NCBI GenBank assembly: GCA_944386975.1
Contig: CALXDC010000004.1
Location: 1-64,000, forward strand
DNA: 64,000 nucleotides
Reading direction: 5' to 3'
Source of the DNA: an uncultured Oscillospiraceae bacterium
GTDB taxonomy: Bacteria; Bacillota; Clostridia; Oscillospirales; Oscillospiraceae
Part shown: positions 27,170 to 35,547 of the stretch, one piece after another
Numbering within the stretch: the stretch's first letter is position 1
How the letters are laid out: each line of letters begins with the position of its first letter
Translations under genes and position numbers: made by a program
Notes under the pieces: model-generated
The model's database searches: none
Told to the model about the DNA's origin: nothing
What the model saw: the letters and a program-made list of their open reading frames with translations, nothing else

Positions 27170-28030
27170 TCAGACGGTGGCCGTTTCCTGCCGCGCCGCC
27201 TCGGGCTTTCGGGGGAGAAAGCCCTCGAAGATCACCATGGCTCCGGCGGCCTCCGCCGCCTCCAGCTCCCGTTGGTCCCGAATGGTCCAGCTGACCTCCT
27301 GACCCTTCAGCACATCCACGCAGAACCGGAGCGCCGCCCCCCGCCGCTGGCGGGGACAGAGCAGCAGGTCCGGCCGGGTGAACACGTTGGTGAGCAGCAG
27401 GGCGTGGAGCCGGGCCAAAAGGCCGAAGCGCTTTACGCCCTCGGACTCCCGCCGGGTCTCCAGCAGCTGGCCCCGGAGGAGAAAGGGCTCGTTGCGCCGC
27501 ATCCACCGCAGGACCCTGGGGTCGAAGGAGATCACTGCCGCCTCCCCAGGGTAGCGCTCCAGCAGCTGGGTGGTTTTCAGGCAGAGGTCCCGTACATTGT
27601 TCTTATAGCTCTTCAGCTCCAGAAGCACCGGCACCCGGCCTTTCACCGCGGCCAGAGCATCCTCCAGGGTGGGAATGGTTTCCTTGGTGCCCAGCAGCCG
27701 CAGCTTCTGCAGCTGCTCCACAGTGGACCGCTCCACAAAACCCTCCACGCCGCACAGCCGCTGGAGATGGCCGTCATGGATCACCACCGGCACCCGGTCC
27801 CGGCTCAGCCGCACGTCCATCTCCACGCCGAAGCCTCCTGAGACGGCATAGCGGAAGGCCAGCAGGGAGTTTTCCGGCACCCCGCGCTGCATGTTGTGGA
27901 GCCCCCGGTGGGCGTAGCGGAATCGCCGCAGCTGCGCCACACCTCGCTCCCCCCGTCGGGGCAGCAGGCAGAACAGACCGCCCAGCGCCAGAAGCGCCAG
28001 AACAGCCAACGTTACCCAGATCCAGATCAT
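27170..28030 (-). CDS. Membrane-anchored glycerophosphodiester phosphodiesterase-family protein
   Basis: 286 aa. One N-terminal membrane helix (IWIWVTLAVLALLALGGLFCLL) is followed by a GDPD TIM-barrel domain: YAHRGLHN, VPENSLLAFRYAV, GVEMDVRLSRDRVPVVIHD and LLELKSY carry the expected catalytic His/Glu/Asp residues. It likely hydrolyses glycerophosphodiesters or lipoteichoic-acid-like glycerol phosphates at the membrane. AAGGAGAGTAC lies before ATG 28030. The C-terminal SWTIRDQRELEAAEAAGA matches the GDPD end. Confidence 0.88.
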   Translation of the reverse strand: MIWIWVTLAVLALLALGGLFCLLPRRGERGVAQLRRFRYAHRGLHNMQRGVPENSLLAFRYAVSGGFGVEMDVRLSRDRVPVVIHDGHLQRLCGVEGFVERSTVEQLQKLRLLGTKETIPTLEDALAAVKGRVPVLLELKSYKNNVRDLCLKTTQLLERYPGEAAVISFDPRVLRWMRRNEPFLLRGQLLETRRESEGVKRFGLLARLHALLLTNVFTRPDLLLCPRQRRGAALRFCVDVLKGQEVSWTIRDQRELEAAEAAGAMVIFEGFLPRKPEAARQETATV

Positions 28031-28203
28031 ATGTACTCTCCTTGCAGAAAAAAGGCGAAAACCGCCGGCTGGGGCTATGGTACCACAAAACGGCGCCTCT
28101 GTAAAGCCGGGCTGTCCAGGGTGGAATTTTTCTCTGTTCCTTTCCCAAAAGCTGTGGTAAAATAAAAACCAATCGGCAAGATTGTTCATCAGGAGGACCT
28201 TCT

Positions 28204-29133
28204 ATGATCACATCCGAATACTATTTTCCCTCCGCTCAGGGACAGGCGCTGATCCATGTCAATCAGTGGACCCCACAGTCCGTGCCGGTCCACGGGGTGG
28301 TGCAGATCGCCCACGGTGTGGCGGAGTACGGCATGCGCTATCAGCCCTTCGCCGAGTACCTCTGCCGCTACGGCTTTGTGGTTACCGCCCACGACCACCT
28401 GGGCCACGGACAGTCCCGGATCCCGGGGGCGCCGCCGGTGTACTTCGGGGAAAGGGACGGCTGGAACTACGCCGTGGAGGATATGCACACCCTGCGCCTT
28501 CAGCTTAAGAAGGTGTGGCCTCAGGTGCCCCACTTCCTCTTCGGCCACTCCATGGGCTCCTTCCTCACCCGGACCTATCTCATCCGGCACCCGGGCAATG
28601 TAAAGGGGGCCATCCTCTGCGGCACCGGCCACCCCTCGGTGTGGACCATCGCCGGAGGGAAGCTCCTCACCGCTCGGGAGGTCCGCCGCCTGGGGCCCCA
28701 GGGCTTCAGCGAAAAGGCCAACCGGCTGGCCTTCGGGGCCTACAACAAGCCCTTTGCCCCCAACCGCACCGATTACGACTGGCTCAGCGCCGACGAGGAA
28801 AATGTGGACGCCTATATCGCCGATCCCCTCTGCGGCGCGCCGGCCACCATCGGCCTTATGCGGGATCTGATGGACGGCCTGGATTTCTTCACCGACCAGC
28901 ACGCCATCGACAGGATGGACCGGAAGCTGGCCGCCTTCTTTATCTCCGGGGACAAGGACCCGGTGGGGGAGATGGGCAAGGGGGTGGAGCGCTCCGCCGC
29001 CGCTTTCCGGAAGGCGGGGCTCACCGACGTGACGGTGAAGCTCTACCACGACCTGCGCCACGAGATCCTCAATGAGAAGACCCGCCGCTTCGTCTATCAG
29101 GATGTTCTGGACTGGCTGGAGGGCCATCTGTAA
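28204..29133 (+). CDS. Alpha/beta hydrolase, lysophospholipase/monoglyceride-lipase-like
   Basis: 309 aa. The serine hydrolase fold is clear: IAHGVAEYGMRYQPFAEYL, TAHDHLGHGQS, nucleophile elbow FGHSMGSFLTR (Ser near 120), a later SGDKDPVGEMG (acid) and LYHDLRHEILNE (His). This pattern fits the Serine aminopeptidase S33/lysophospholipase L2 group acting on monoacylglycerols or lysophospholipids. AGGAGGACCTTCT precedes the ATG. The 3' end overlaps the convergent CmpB-like gene by 65 bp. Confidence 0.9.
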   Translation: MITSEYYFPSAQGQALIHVNQWTPQSVPVHGVVQIAHGVAEYGMRYQPFAEYLCRYGFVVTAHDHLGHGQSRIPGAPPVYFGERDGWNYAVEDMHTLRLQLKKVWPQVPHFLFGHSMGSFLTRTYLIRHPGNVKGAILCGTGHPSVWTIAGGKLLTAREVRRLGPQGFSEKANRLAFGAYNKPFAPNRTDYDWLSADEENVDAYIADPLCGAPATIGLMRDLMDGLDFFTDQHAIDRMDRKLAAFFISGDKDPVGEMGKGVERSAAAFRKAGLTDVTVKLYHDLRHEILNEKTRRFVYQDVLDWLEGHL

Positions 29134-29656
29134 CGGCCAGGAGGTTTCGCCAGCTGAGAAGCTCCGGGTCGCCTCCCATCCGCAGCACCCGCCAGGAGAG
29201 GACGCTGTCCGCCGCCAGCACCACCGCCAGAGCCAGAGCGCTCCACCGGGGCATCGCCGCCGCCCAGGTTTCCACCAGGGGCTGGATCCACAAAAAGGCG
29301 AAAGCGGACAGGACTCCCCACAGAAGGGAGAAGGGCAGGCACACCCGGCCCCACACATTGGCGAAGACCCTTTCATAGTCCCAGAAGCGGACGTGGAATA
29401 CCCGGTCGTAGAAGAGATGGACGGCGTACTCTGTGAGCGTGCAGAGAATGAGCCCCCGGAGCACCAGGCCCCACCAGCCCCATACCCCCGGCGGCGTTAC
29501 CGCCAGGAAGAGAACCATGGCCAGGCCATACACCGGGCACAGGGGCAGCAGCAGAAATCCCTTGCGTACCTGGAGCTTTGCCCCGGTGAGCCGGGCAAAG
29601 GCTCGTTCCAGGAGAAAGCCGACAAAACTGTAAAAGAAAAAGGACCAAAACAGCAA
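29069..29656 (-). CDS. CmpB-like membrane protein ('putative ABC transporter permease' family)
   Basis: 195 aa with five or so hydrophobic segments. SFFFYSFVGFLLERAFARLTG, GFLLLPLCPVYGLAMVL and VFHVRFWDYERVFANVWGRVCLPFSLLWG match the widespread Firmicutes family labelled putative ABC-transporter type IV (PF06541-like); its function is not established. The start is TTG 29656 with AAAGGAGCG upstream. Its C-terminal 22 codons overlap the end of the convergent hydrolase gene. Confidence 0.8.
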   Translation of the reverse strand: MLFWSFFFYSFVGFLLERAFARLTGAKLQVRKGFLLLPLCPVYGLAMVLFLAVTPPGVWGWWGLVLRGLILCTLTEYAVHLFYDRVFHVRFWDYERVFANVWGRVCLPFSLLWGVLSAFAFLWIQPLVETWAAAMPRWSALALAVVLAADSVLSWRVLRMGGDPELLSWRNLLAVTDGPPASPEHPDRRSGGSSH

Positions 29657-29758
29657 CGAGAGACGCTCCTTTCCCAGAGAAGAATGGGGCCGCGGGAAAT
29701 CGCGCGGCGCTTCCCATAGAATGTCCCCGGGAGAGGAATCGCATACGGAGGAGAGGAC

Positions 29759-30346
29759 ATGACGGACAGCTGGGAAAATTTAGAGCGGGAGGCCATGGCC
29801 TGCCGGGGCTGCTCCCTCTGCGAAGGGCGGCAGCACGTGGTATTCGGCGTGGGAAACCGGTCGGCGGAGGTCATGCTCATCGGCGAGGGCCCCGGGGCCA
29901 CGGAGGACCGGGAGGGCGTCCCCTTCGTGGGCCGGGCAGGAAAGCTGCTGGACGATATGCTGGAACTCATTGATCTGGACCGGACCAGGGTCTACATCGC
30001 CAACATCGTCAAATGCCGTCCCCCCAACAACCGGGACCCGCTGAACACGGAGCAGGAGGCCTGCATTGGCTTCCTCCGGCGGCAGACGGCCCTCATCCGG
30101 CCGAAAATCATTGTCTGTCTCGGCCGTATCGCCGCCATGCAGCTGATTAAGCCGGACTTCAAGATCACCCGGGAGCACGGCCAGTGGTTTGAGAAGGCGG
30201 GGGTGCGGATGATGGCCATATACCACCCCTCCGCTCTGCTGCGGGACCCTTTCCGCCGGCCGGAGACCTTTGACGATCTCAAGGCTCTCCAGGCGGAGAT
30301 CCGGGCAGTGTGCACCCGTACCTACCCCAGAGAGGAGGCGGAGTGA
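29759..30346 (+). CDS. Uracil-DNA glycosylase, family 4 (Fe-S)
   Basis: 195 aa. Removes uracil from DNA. CRGCSLCEG at residues about 15-23 and later cysteines in VKCRPPN and EACIGFL supply the [4Fe-4S] ligands; GEGPGATEDREGVPFVGRAG is the family-4 active-site motif and YHPSALLR the C-terminal motif. It overlaps the next gene as TGATG, so the two are coupled. Confidence 0.93.
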   Translation: MTDSWENLEREAMACRGCSLCEGRQHVVFGVGNRSAEVMLIGEGPGATEDREGVPFVGRAGKLLDDMLELIDLDRTRVYIANIVKCRPPNNRDPLNTEQEACIGFLRRQTALIRPKIIVCLGRIAAMQLIKPDFKITREHGQWFEKAGVRMMAIYHPSALLRDPFRRPETFDDLKALQAEIRAVCTRTYPREEAE

Positions 30347-30885
30347 TGGACCGGCAATGGCTGGAGGAGCAGCTGAGGGAGCTGCCCCTGGTGCAGTATG
30401 AATTTTTCCCCACGGATACCCTCGTTTTTTCCCCCAAGGTCCGGCACATCTGCAGCCAGGAGTGTCCCCAGTACAACAAAACCTGGGCCTGTCCCCCGGC
30501 GGTGGGGGCGGTGGAGGAGTGCCGGAGCCGGTGCCTCGCCTATCCGCAGGCTCTCCTCCTGGTGACCATGGCGGAGGTGGAGGACGCCGCCAGCCTGACC
30601 CAGACGCTGCCTACCCGGCTGGCCCACGAGGAGGTGACCCACCGGGTTTTGGACCTGGTGCGGCGGGACGGCACGGAGGCCATGGCCCTCTCCACCGAGT
30701 CCTGCGTCATCTGCAACCAGTGTGCCTGGCCCAAGGGACCCTGCCGCCACCCGGACAGGATGCTGCCCTGCGTGGAGAGCCACGGCATTCTGGTGACGGA
30801 GCTGGCGGAGCGGTTCGGCCTCGACTTCCTGGCCGCCCCCAATCTGGTCACCTGGTTCAGCCTTGTTTTGTACCGGGAGGCGTGA
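30346..30885 (+). CDS. DUF2284 predicted metal-binding protein
   Basis: 179 aa and cysteine-rich: CSQECPQYNKTWACPPAVG near residue 35 and CVICNQCAWPKGPCRHPDRMLPC near residue 125. This matches the DUF2284 pattern, thought to bind a metal or Fe-S cluster; function unknown. The start overlaps the UDG stop (TGATG). It is ended by the terminator at 30962-31001. Confidence 0.85.
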   Translation: MDRQWLEEQLRELPLVQYEFFPTDTLVFSPKVRHICSQECPQYNKTWACPPAVGAVEECRSRCLAYPQALLLVTMAEVEDAASLTQTLPTRLAHEEVTHRVLDLVRRDGTEAMALSTESCVICNQCAWPKGPCRHPDRMLPCVESHGILVTELAERFGLDFLAAPNLVTWFSLVLYREA

Positions 30886-30961
30886 GGCCGGCGCTTTCCC
30901 GGGCAGGGGCGATCCGCCGGAAGGCGCAGGACATCCATGACATTGGATTGAGATACGGAAA

Positions 30962-31001
30962 AGAGCCGCCGCGAACGAAGGTTCGCGGCGGCTCTCTTTT
31001 T
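30962..31001 (+). terminator. Terminator after DUF2284 gene
   Basis: AGAGCCGCCGCGAAC, loop GAAG, and its 15-bp complement, then CTTTTT. Confidence 0.93.
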
Positions 31002-31015
31002 CTGCGCGTTCGCCG

Positions 31016-31393
31016 TTACTTGACGGCAATGGCCTCGATCTCCACCAGAGCGTCCTTGGGCAGACGGGCTACCTCCACGGCGCTGCGGGCGGGAGCCTCG
31101 CCGGCGAAGTAGGTGGCGTACACCTCGTTCATGGCGGCGAAGTTGTTCATGTCGCTGAGGAACACGGTGGTCTTGATGACGTCGCTCATCTCATAGCCGG
31201 CGGCGGCCAGAACGGCCTTCACGTTCTCCAGAGACTGGCGGGTCTGACCGGCAATGCCGCCCTCGGCAAAGGCCCCGGTGGCGGGGTCGATGGGCAGCTG
31301 GCCGCTGGTGATGGTCAGGCTGCCGGCGCTGACACCCTGGCTATAGGGACCGATGGCGGCGGGCGCCTTGTCGGTGGCGATGATCTTCTTCAT
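31016..31393 (-). CDS. ridA: RidA family reactive intermediate deaminase
   Basis: 125 aa, standard size. Hydrolyses enamine/imine intermediates made by PLP enzymes. [45 protein letters not shown] and the C-terminal [23 protein letters not shown] (with the key arginine) are family hallmarks. GGAGGAGATTCCC precedes ATG 31393, and a near-consensus promoter lies at 31428-31455. It is divergent from the phage-derived operon. Confidence 0.96.
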   Translation of the reverse strand: MKKIIATDKAPAAIGPYSQGVSAGSLTITSGQLPIDPATGAFAEGGIAGQTRQSLENVKAVLAAAGYEMSDVIKTTVFLSDMNNFAAMNEVYATYFAGEAPARSAVEVARLPKDALVEIEAIAVK

Positions 31394-31427
31394 GGGAATC
31401 TCCTCCGTTTCAGTTGGTGATGGCTTC

Positions 31428-31455
31428 ATTGTACCAGATTGCTTCGAAATGTCAA
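31428..31455 (-). promoter_or_regulatory. Promoter of ridA
   Basis: On the minus strand TTGACA (31450-31455), a 16-bp spacer, TACAAT (31428-31433). Confidence 0.85.
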
Positions 31456-31494
31456 TGGAGAGAGGGGCGGCAGGCCGCCGGAGAAAATTTTCTG

Positions 31495-31519
31495 TTGCAC
31501 GTTTTCGTGCAATTTTTTT
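31495..31519 (+). terminator. Intrinsic terminator/attenuator just before the phage-derived operon
   Basis: TTGCACG, loop TTTT, CGTGCAA, then seven Ts; it ends 34 bases before the first operon start. No plus-strand promoter is obvious between it and the gene, so the operon may be controlled by read-through, or its start may depend on a non-sigma-A promoter. Confidence 0.75.
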
Positions 31520-31552
31520 CCCGTGGGCCCCGGGGGTGGAAAGGATGAGTGT

Positions 31553-31840
31553 ATGAGCAGAAGAAAGAGCCGGGAGGACCTGATCGGACTGCTGGAGCGG
31601 CTGGCCTTCTACCGGCCCAACGACGCCATCCGCATGGCCATGGAGGAGGGCGTGGACATCCGGAAGCTCCGGCTGGAGGGGGTGGCGGAGTTCAAATGCC
31701 ACGCCAACGGCGCCATGGAGCTGAAGTTCTTTGACCGCGTCAAAGCCCTGGAGCTGCTGCTGGCCCTGGAGGGGGAGCCGGGAGACGGCGGCGGACTGCT
31801 GGGCTTTCTTCAGCAGCTGAGCGGAGGAGACGGGGCGTGA
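31553..31840 (+). CDS. Small terminase-like subunit, truncated form
   Basis: 95 aa. [27 protein letters not shown] and [28 protein letters not shown] resemble the C-terminal half of Terminase_2-type small subunits, where the DR.KALELL helix lies. The N-terminal helix-turn-helix that recognises the packaging site in XtmA-type proteins (usually 150-270 aa) is absent. AAAGGATGAGTGT precedes the ATG. Its position directly before the large terminase supports the call. Without the DNA-binding part, packaging might be non-specific, as in gene transfer agents; this last point is inference. Confidence 0.7.
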   Translation: MSRRKSREDLIGLLERLAFYRPNDAIRMAMEEGVDIRKLRLEGVAEFKCHANGAMELKFFDRVKALELLLALEGEPGDGGGLLGFLQQLSGGDGA

Positions 31841-33090
31841 GGATCCGCAGCTTTTCTGAAAAACAAAGACGGGTGCTGCTGTGGTGGTGCCCCGGGTCGG
31901 AGGACAGCCGCAGAGAGGCCATCATTTGTGACGGGGCCGTCAGAAGCGGCAAGACCCTGGCCATGGGGCTGGGCTTTTTCTGCTGGGCCACCGCCGCCTT
32001 TCACCGGCGGCAGTTCGCCCTGTGCGGAAAGACCATCGGTTCTCTCCGGCGCAATCTGGTGAACGAGCTGACGCCCCTTCTGGGGGAGTTGGGGCTCAGC
32101 GTCACCGAGCGGCGCAGCGCCAATCAGCTGGTGGTCCGGGGAGCGGGACACGAGAACCTCTTCCACCTCATCGGCGGCAAGGACGAGGGCAGCGCCGCCC
32201 TGATCCAGGGCGCTACCTTCGCCGGGGTGCTGATGGACGAGGTGGCTCTCATGCCCCGCAGCTTTGTGGAGCAGGCCCTGGCCCGGTGCAGCGTGGAGGG
32301 TAGCAGGCTGTGGTTCAACTGCAATCCCGAGGGGCCCCAGCACTGGTTTTACCGGGAGTGGATCTGCCGGGCCGAGGAGAAAAACGCCCTCTACCTCCAC
32401 TTCACCATGGCCGACAACCCGAGCCTCTCCCCCGCCATGCGGCGGCGGTATGAGAACCGCTACTCCGGGGCGTTCTACCGCCGGTTCGTATTGGGGGAAT
32501 GGTCGGCGGCCGAGGGGCTCATCTACGATTTCTTTTCTCCGGAGGAAATGGTACAGCCGGTGCCGGAGGGGGAGCTGGAGCAGTACTGCGTCTCCATCGA
32601 TTACGGCACCGCCAACCCATGCTCGTTTGGTTTATGGGGGCTGCGGGATGGGGTGTGGTATCGGGTGGACGAGTACTACTACGCCTCCCGGGACACCGGC
32701 GTACAAAAGACGGACCAGGAGTATGTGGCGGACCTGCGGCGGCTGGCAGGGGGGCGGCAGCTGCGGCGGGTGGTGGTGGATCCCTCCGCCGCCAGCTTCA
32801 TCACCGCCCTGCGCCGGGAGGGGTTCCCCGTGGTGAAGGCGGCCAACGACGTGCTCGCGGGCATCCGCCTGACGGCGGGACTTCTCAAAAGCGGCAGGCT
32901 GGTGATCTGCCGTCCCTGCCGGGATCTCCTGCGGGAGATGGCCCTCTACTGCTGGGAGGCTGGCGGTCAGGGCCGGGAGGTCCCCTTGAAGCAGAACGAC
33001 CACGCCATGGACGATATGCGGTATTTTGCGTCTACCGTGGCGGGGAGTTTCCGGGGGGATGGCTTTGCCGCCGTGTCGGTGGAGCGGTGA
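31837..33090 (+). CDS. Terminase large subunit (PBSX-like)
   Basis: 417 aa, complete for the family. Walker A is [13 protein letters not shown] (residues about 32-44); [11 protein letters not shown] gives the Walker B acidic pair near residue 135; the nuclease domain follows with [12 protein letters not shown] (first metal aspartate, near residue 255) and [12 protein letters not shown] plus [11 protein letters not shown] near the end. ATP-driven motor and nuclease that fills capsids with DNA. The GTG start overlaps the small subunit stop (GTGA). All key residues appear intact, so it is not an obvious pseudogene. Confidence 0.93.
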   Translation: MRIRSFSEKQRRVLLWWCPGSEDSRREAIICDGAVRSGKTLAMGLGFFCWATAAFHRRQFALCGKTIGSLRRNLVNELTPLLGELGLSVTERRSANQLVVRGAGHENLFHLIGGKDEGSAALIQGATFAGVLMDEVALMPRSFVEQALARCSVEGSRLWFNCNPEGPQHWFYREWICRAEEKNALYLHFTMADNPSLSPAMRRRYENRYSGAFYRRFVLGEWSAAEGLIYDFFSPEEMVQPVPEGELEQYCVSIDYGTANPCSFGLWGLRDGVWYRVDEYYYASRDTGVQKTDQEYVADLRRLAGGRQLRRVVVDPSAASFITALRREGFPVVKAANDVLAGIRLTAGLLKSGRLVICRPCRDLLREMALYCWEAGGQGREVPLKQNDHAMDDMRYFASTVAGSFRGDGFAAVSVER

Positions 33091-33113
33091 GCACAGGAAA
33101 GGAAGGAAACAGT

Positions 33114-34280
33114 ATGGCGTTTTTCAAACGAAAGGAGGAGGGGGTGGCGGCAGCCTCTACCCAGCTGCGCAGCCGGGACGCCCTCCCCTGGGGAGGCCTC
33201 ATGGACATGGTCCCCCTGGGAGGCGGGGAGGCCCGGCTCTATCAGGCCGTCCGCCGGGGCGTCCCGGCGGTGGACGCCGCCCTCTGCAAGATCATCCGGC
33301 TGGCCGGGGGCGTGTGGGTGGCGTGCGAGACCCAGAGCATTCAACAGAGGATGGATCGCTTTCTCAAAACCGTGCCTGCGGGCCGGGGACAGGTGGGGCT
33401 CAACGCCTTTTTGGACATGTATCTCGACTCCATGCTCACCTTCGGCCAGGCGGTGGGGGAGATGGTGGTGGACCCGGAGGGGCGGGATATCGCCGCCCTG
33501 GTCTGCGGAAGGGTGGAGGATGTGCAGATCCGGGAGGGAGAGTCTCCGCTGGCCTTTACCCTCTGGGGCTACGGCAGCGATGGCATGCCGCGGCCGCTGC
33601 CCCGGCAGGATCTGCTCCTCTTTACCCCCTACAATCCGGAGGCCCACAGCCCCTATGGGGTGTCCATGCTCCGATCCATGCCCTTTCTGACGGAGCTTCT
33701 GGGGAAAATCTATTCCGCTATGGGGGCCAACTGGGAGCGGATGGGCAACGTCCGCTTCGCTGTGGTGTGCAAGCCCCAGAACGGGGAGATGGACCCGGCT
33801 ACCGCCCAGGAGCGCAGCCGGCAGATTGCACGGGAGTGGAGCCGGGCTATGCAGAGCTCCAAAACCGGCAGCGTCCGGGATTTCGTGGCCATTGGGGATG
33901 TGGATATCCGGGTGATCGGCGCGGATAACCAGATTTTGGACAGCGAGGTGCCGGTGCGGCAGATCTTGGAGCAGCTTATCGCCAAGACAGGCATTCCGCC
34001 TTTCATGTTGGGCCTCAGCTGGTCCTCCACGGAGCGGATGAGCGCCCAGCAGGCGGACATCCTCACCTCTGAGCTGACCGCCATCCGAAGGGGGCTTACT
34101 CCGGTGGTGGAAAAGATCTGCCGGATGTGGATGCGCCTTAACGGAATCTATGAGGACTTTGCCGTCCGCTGGGACGACATCAACCTACAGGATGAGCTGG
34201 ATGAGGCCAAGGCGGAGTGGTACCGCCAGCAGGCGAGGAAGCTGGAATTGGAAAATCTTCAGATGGAAGGGAAGCTGTGA
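33114..34280 (+). CDS. Phage portal protein
   Basis: 388 aa. Forms the dodecameric ring through which DNA enters. The pattern VPAVDAALCKIIRLAGGV, FTPYNPEAHSPYGVSMLRSM, IYSAMGANWERMGNVRF and TGIPPFMLGLSWSSTERMSAQQAD is typical of PBSX-like portals of clostridial phages. GGAAAGGAAGGAAACAGT precedes the ATG. It overlaps the next gene by GTGA. Confidence 0.92.
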   Translation: MAFFKRKEEGVAAASTQLRSRDALPWGGLMDMVPLGGGEARLYQAVRRGVPAVDAALCKIIRLAGGVWVACETQSIQQRMDRFLKTVPAGRGQVGLNAFLDMYLDSMLTFGQAVGEMVVDPEGRDIAALVCGRVEDVQIREGESPLAFTLWGYGSDGMPRPLPRQDLLLFTPYNPEAHSPYGVSMLRSMPFLTELLGKIYSAMGANWERMGNVRFAVVCKPQNGEMDPATAQERSRQIAREWSRAMQSSKTGSVRDFVAIGDVDIRVIGADNQILDSEVPVRQILEQLIAKTGIPPFMLGLSWSSTERMSAQQADILTSELTAIRRGLTPVVEKICRMWMRLNGIYEDFAVRWDDINLQDELDEAKAEWYRQQARKLELENLQMEGKL

Positions 34281-35170
34281 CAGTGACGGATGTGAAAAAG
34301 ACAGGCGGTGTGGAGCAGGGCGGCGTCACCCAGGCGGATCTGGCGGAGATCAACCGCTTCGCCAAGGGGGAGCTGACGGCGGAGCAGGTGTACACTTTCG
34401 CCCTGCGGCTGTGTGACAACGAGGTGGACCGGGATTTTGAGCGGTTTTCTCTCGACTGTCTCCAGCGGCTGGGGAAGCTCTTTGTAGGCAAGAGCGGCAT
34501 TTTTGACCATCAGTGGTCTGCCGCGGGACAGACTGCGCGGATCTACCGGACGGAGATGGCCGAGGAGCCGGGGCGGATGACCATGGCGGGGGAGCCCTGC
34601 CGGTATCTGAAAGGCTACGCCTACATGCTCCGCTCGGAGAAGAATCAGGCCCTTATCGAGGAGATCGAGGGCGGGATCAAGAAGGAGGTCAGCGTGGGCT
34701 GCGCCGTGGGACGCCGGGTGTGCTCCGTGTGCGGCGGGGAGATTTCCCAATGTGGACACGTACCCGGGCGGCAGTATGACGGCAAGCTGTGCACCGCAAT
34801 CTTGGAGGATCCCACCGACGCCTACGAGTGGTCCTTTGTGGCGGTACCCGCCCAGCGGGAGGCCGGAGTTTTGAAAAAAACCATGGTCTGTCGGGACTTC
34901 TCCCCGGAGGAACGGCTGCAGCTGGAGAAGGAGGCCGCCATGGGCCGCAGCTATCTGGCGGCATTGCGGCAGGAGCTGGTGCGCCTGGCGGGACTGGCGG
35001 AGGAGGATCTGGACTGCGCCATTTTTGCCAGAGCAGTGGGGCGTATGGAGGAGGAGGAGCTGCTGGAGCTGACGCGGGTGCTGAAAAAGCAGGTGGAACG
35101 CCGGAGATGGCCCGGCCCCCAGCTGGCGGCCTTCCACGGCGGCGGCATCGGCGACGATTTTCTGGTTTGA
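34277..35170 (+). CDS. Probable prohead maturation protease / scaffold protein
   Basis: 297 aa, GTG start overlapping the portal stop. FALRLCDNEVDRDFERFSLDCL followed by GKSGIFDHQWSAAGQTARIYRTEM resembles the N-terminal fold of phage prohead proteases (D/E-rich strand, then a DH). ILEDPTDAYEWSFVAVPAQREAGV matches the S78/U35-like 'EfS.V..Pa...A' end of the domain. A CSVCGGEISQCGHVPG insertion may bind zinc. The C-terminal 80 residues are helical and charged, as in scaffolds. Position between portal and capsid gene fits. The exact protease family is uncertain. Confidence 0.65.
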   Translation: MTVTDVKKTGGVEQGGVTQADLAEINRFAKGELTAEQVYTFALRLCDNEVDRDFERFSLDCLQRLGKLFVGKSGIFDHQWSAAGQTARIYRTEMAEEPGRMTMAGEPCRYLKGYAYMLRSEKNQALIEEIEGGIKKEVSVGCAVGRRVCSVCGGEISQCGHVPGRQYDGKLCTAILEDPTDAYEWSFVAVPAQREAGVLKKTMVCRDFSPEERLQLEKEAAMGRSYLAALRQELVRLAGLAEEDLDCAIFARAVGRMEEEELLELTRVLKKQVERRRWPGPQLAAFHGGGIGDDFLV

Positions 35171-35191
35171 TGAAAAAAGGAGGAGCGGAAC

Positions 35192-35527
35192 ATGGTATCT
35201 TTTAACGACATTGGGCAGTGGTGCGCCACCTTCCTGGGAGAAACGATCTCCGAGGGCAGCGTGGTGAAGGTGAGCGCCTCCCAGACGGTGGCCGCCTGCG
35301 CGGCGGGCGACCCCTTCTGCGGTGTGGCCGTGGCCGGGCGGGACGGCGCGGTCACCGTCCAGGTGGGCGGCTTTGTGACGGTGAGTTATAGCGACAATGT
35401 GCCTACCGTGGGCTTTACCGGCCTCAGCGCCGACGGCAGCGGCGGCGTGAAGAGCGACGAGAGCGGCGTGAAGCGCTGGGTGGTGGAGACCGACGAGACC
35501 GCCCAGACCGTCACGGTGCTGTTGTGA
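35192..35527 (+). CDS. Putative capsid decoration protein
   Basis: 111 aa, Gly/Val/Thr-rich with beta-strand alternation (GSVVKVSASQTVAACAAGDPFCGVAVAG). It lies directly before the major capsid protein, the usual place of head-decoration or stabilising proteins. The pattern is close to small DUF2190-type capsid cement proteins. AAGGAGGAGCGGAAC precedes the ATG. Function is inferred mostly from place. Confidence 0.55.
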   Translation: MVSFNDIGQWCATFLGETISEGSVVKVSASQTVAACAAGDPFCGVAVAGRDGAVTVQVGGFVTVSYSDNVPTVGFTGLSADGSGGVKSDESGVKRWVVETDETAQTVTVLL

Positions 35528-35547
35528 GAATGAAGGAGGAGACGAAC

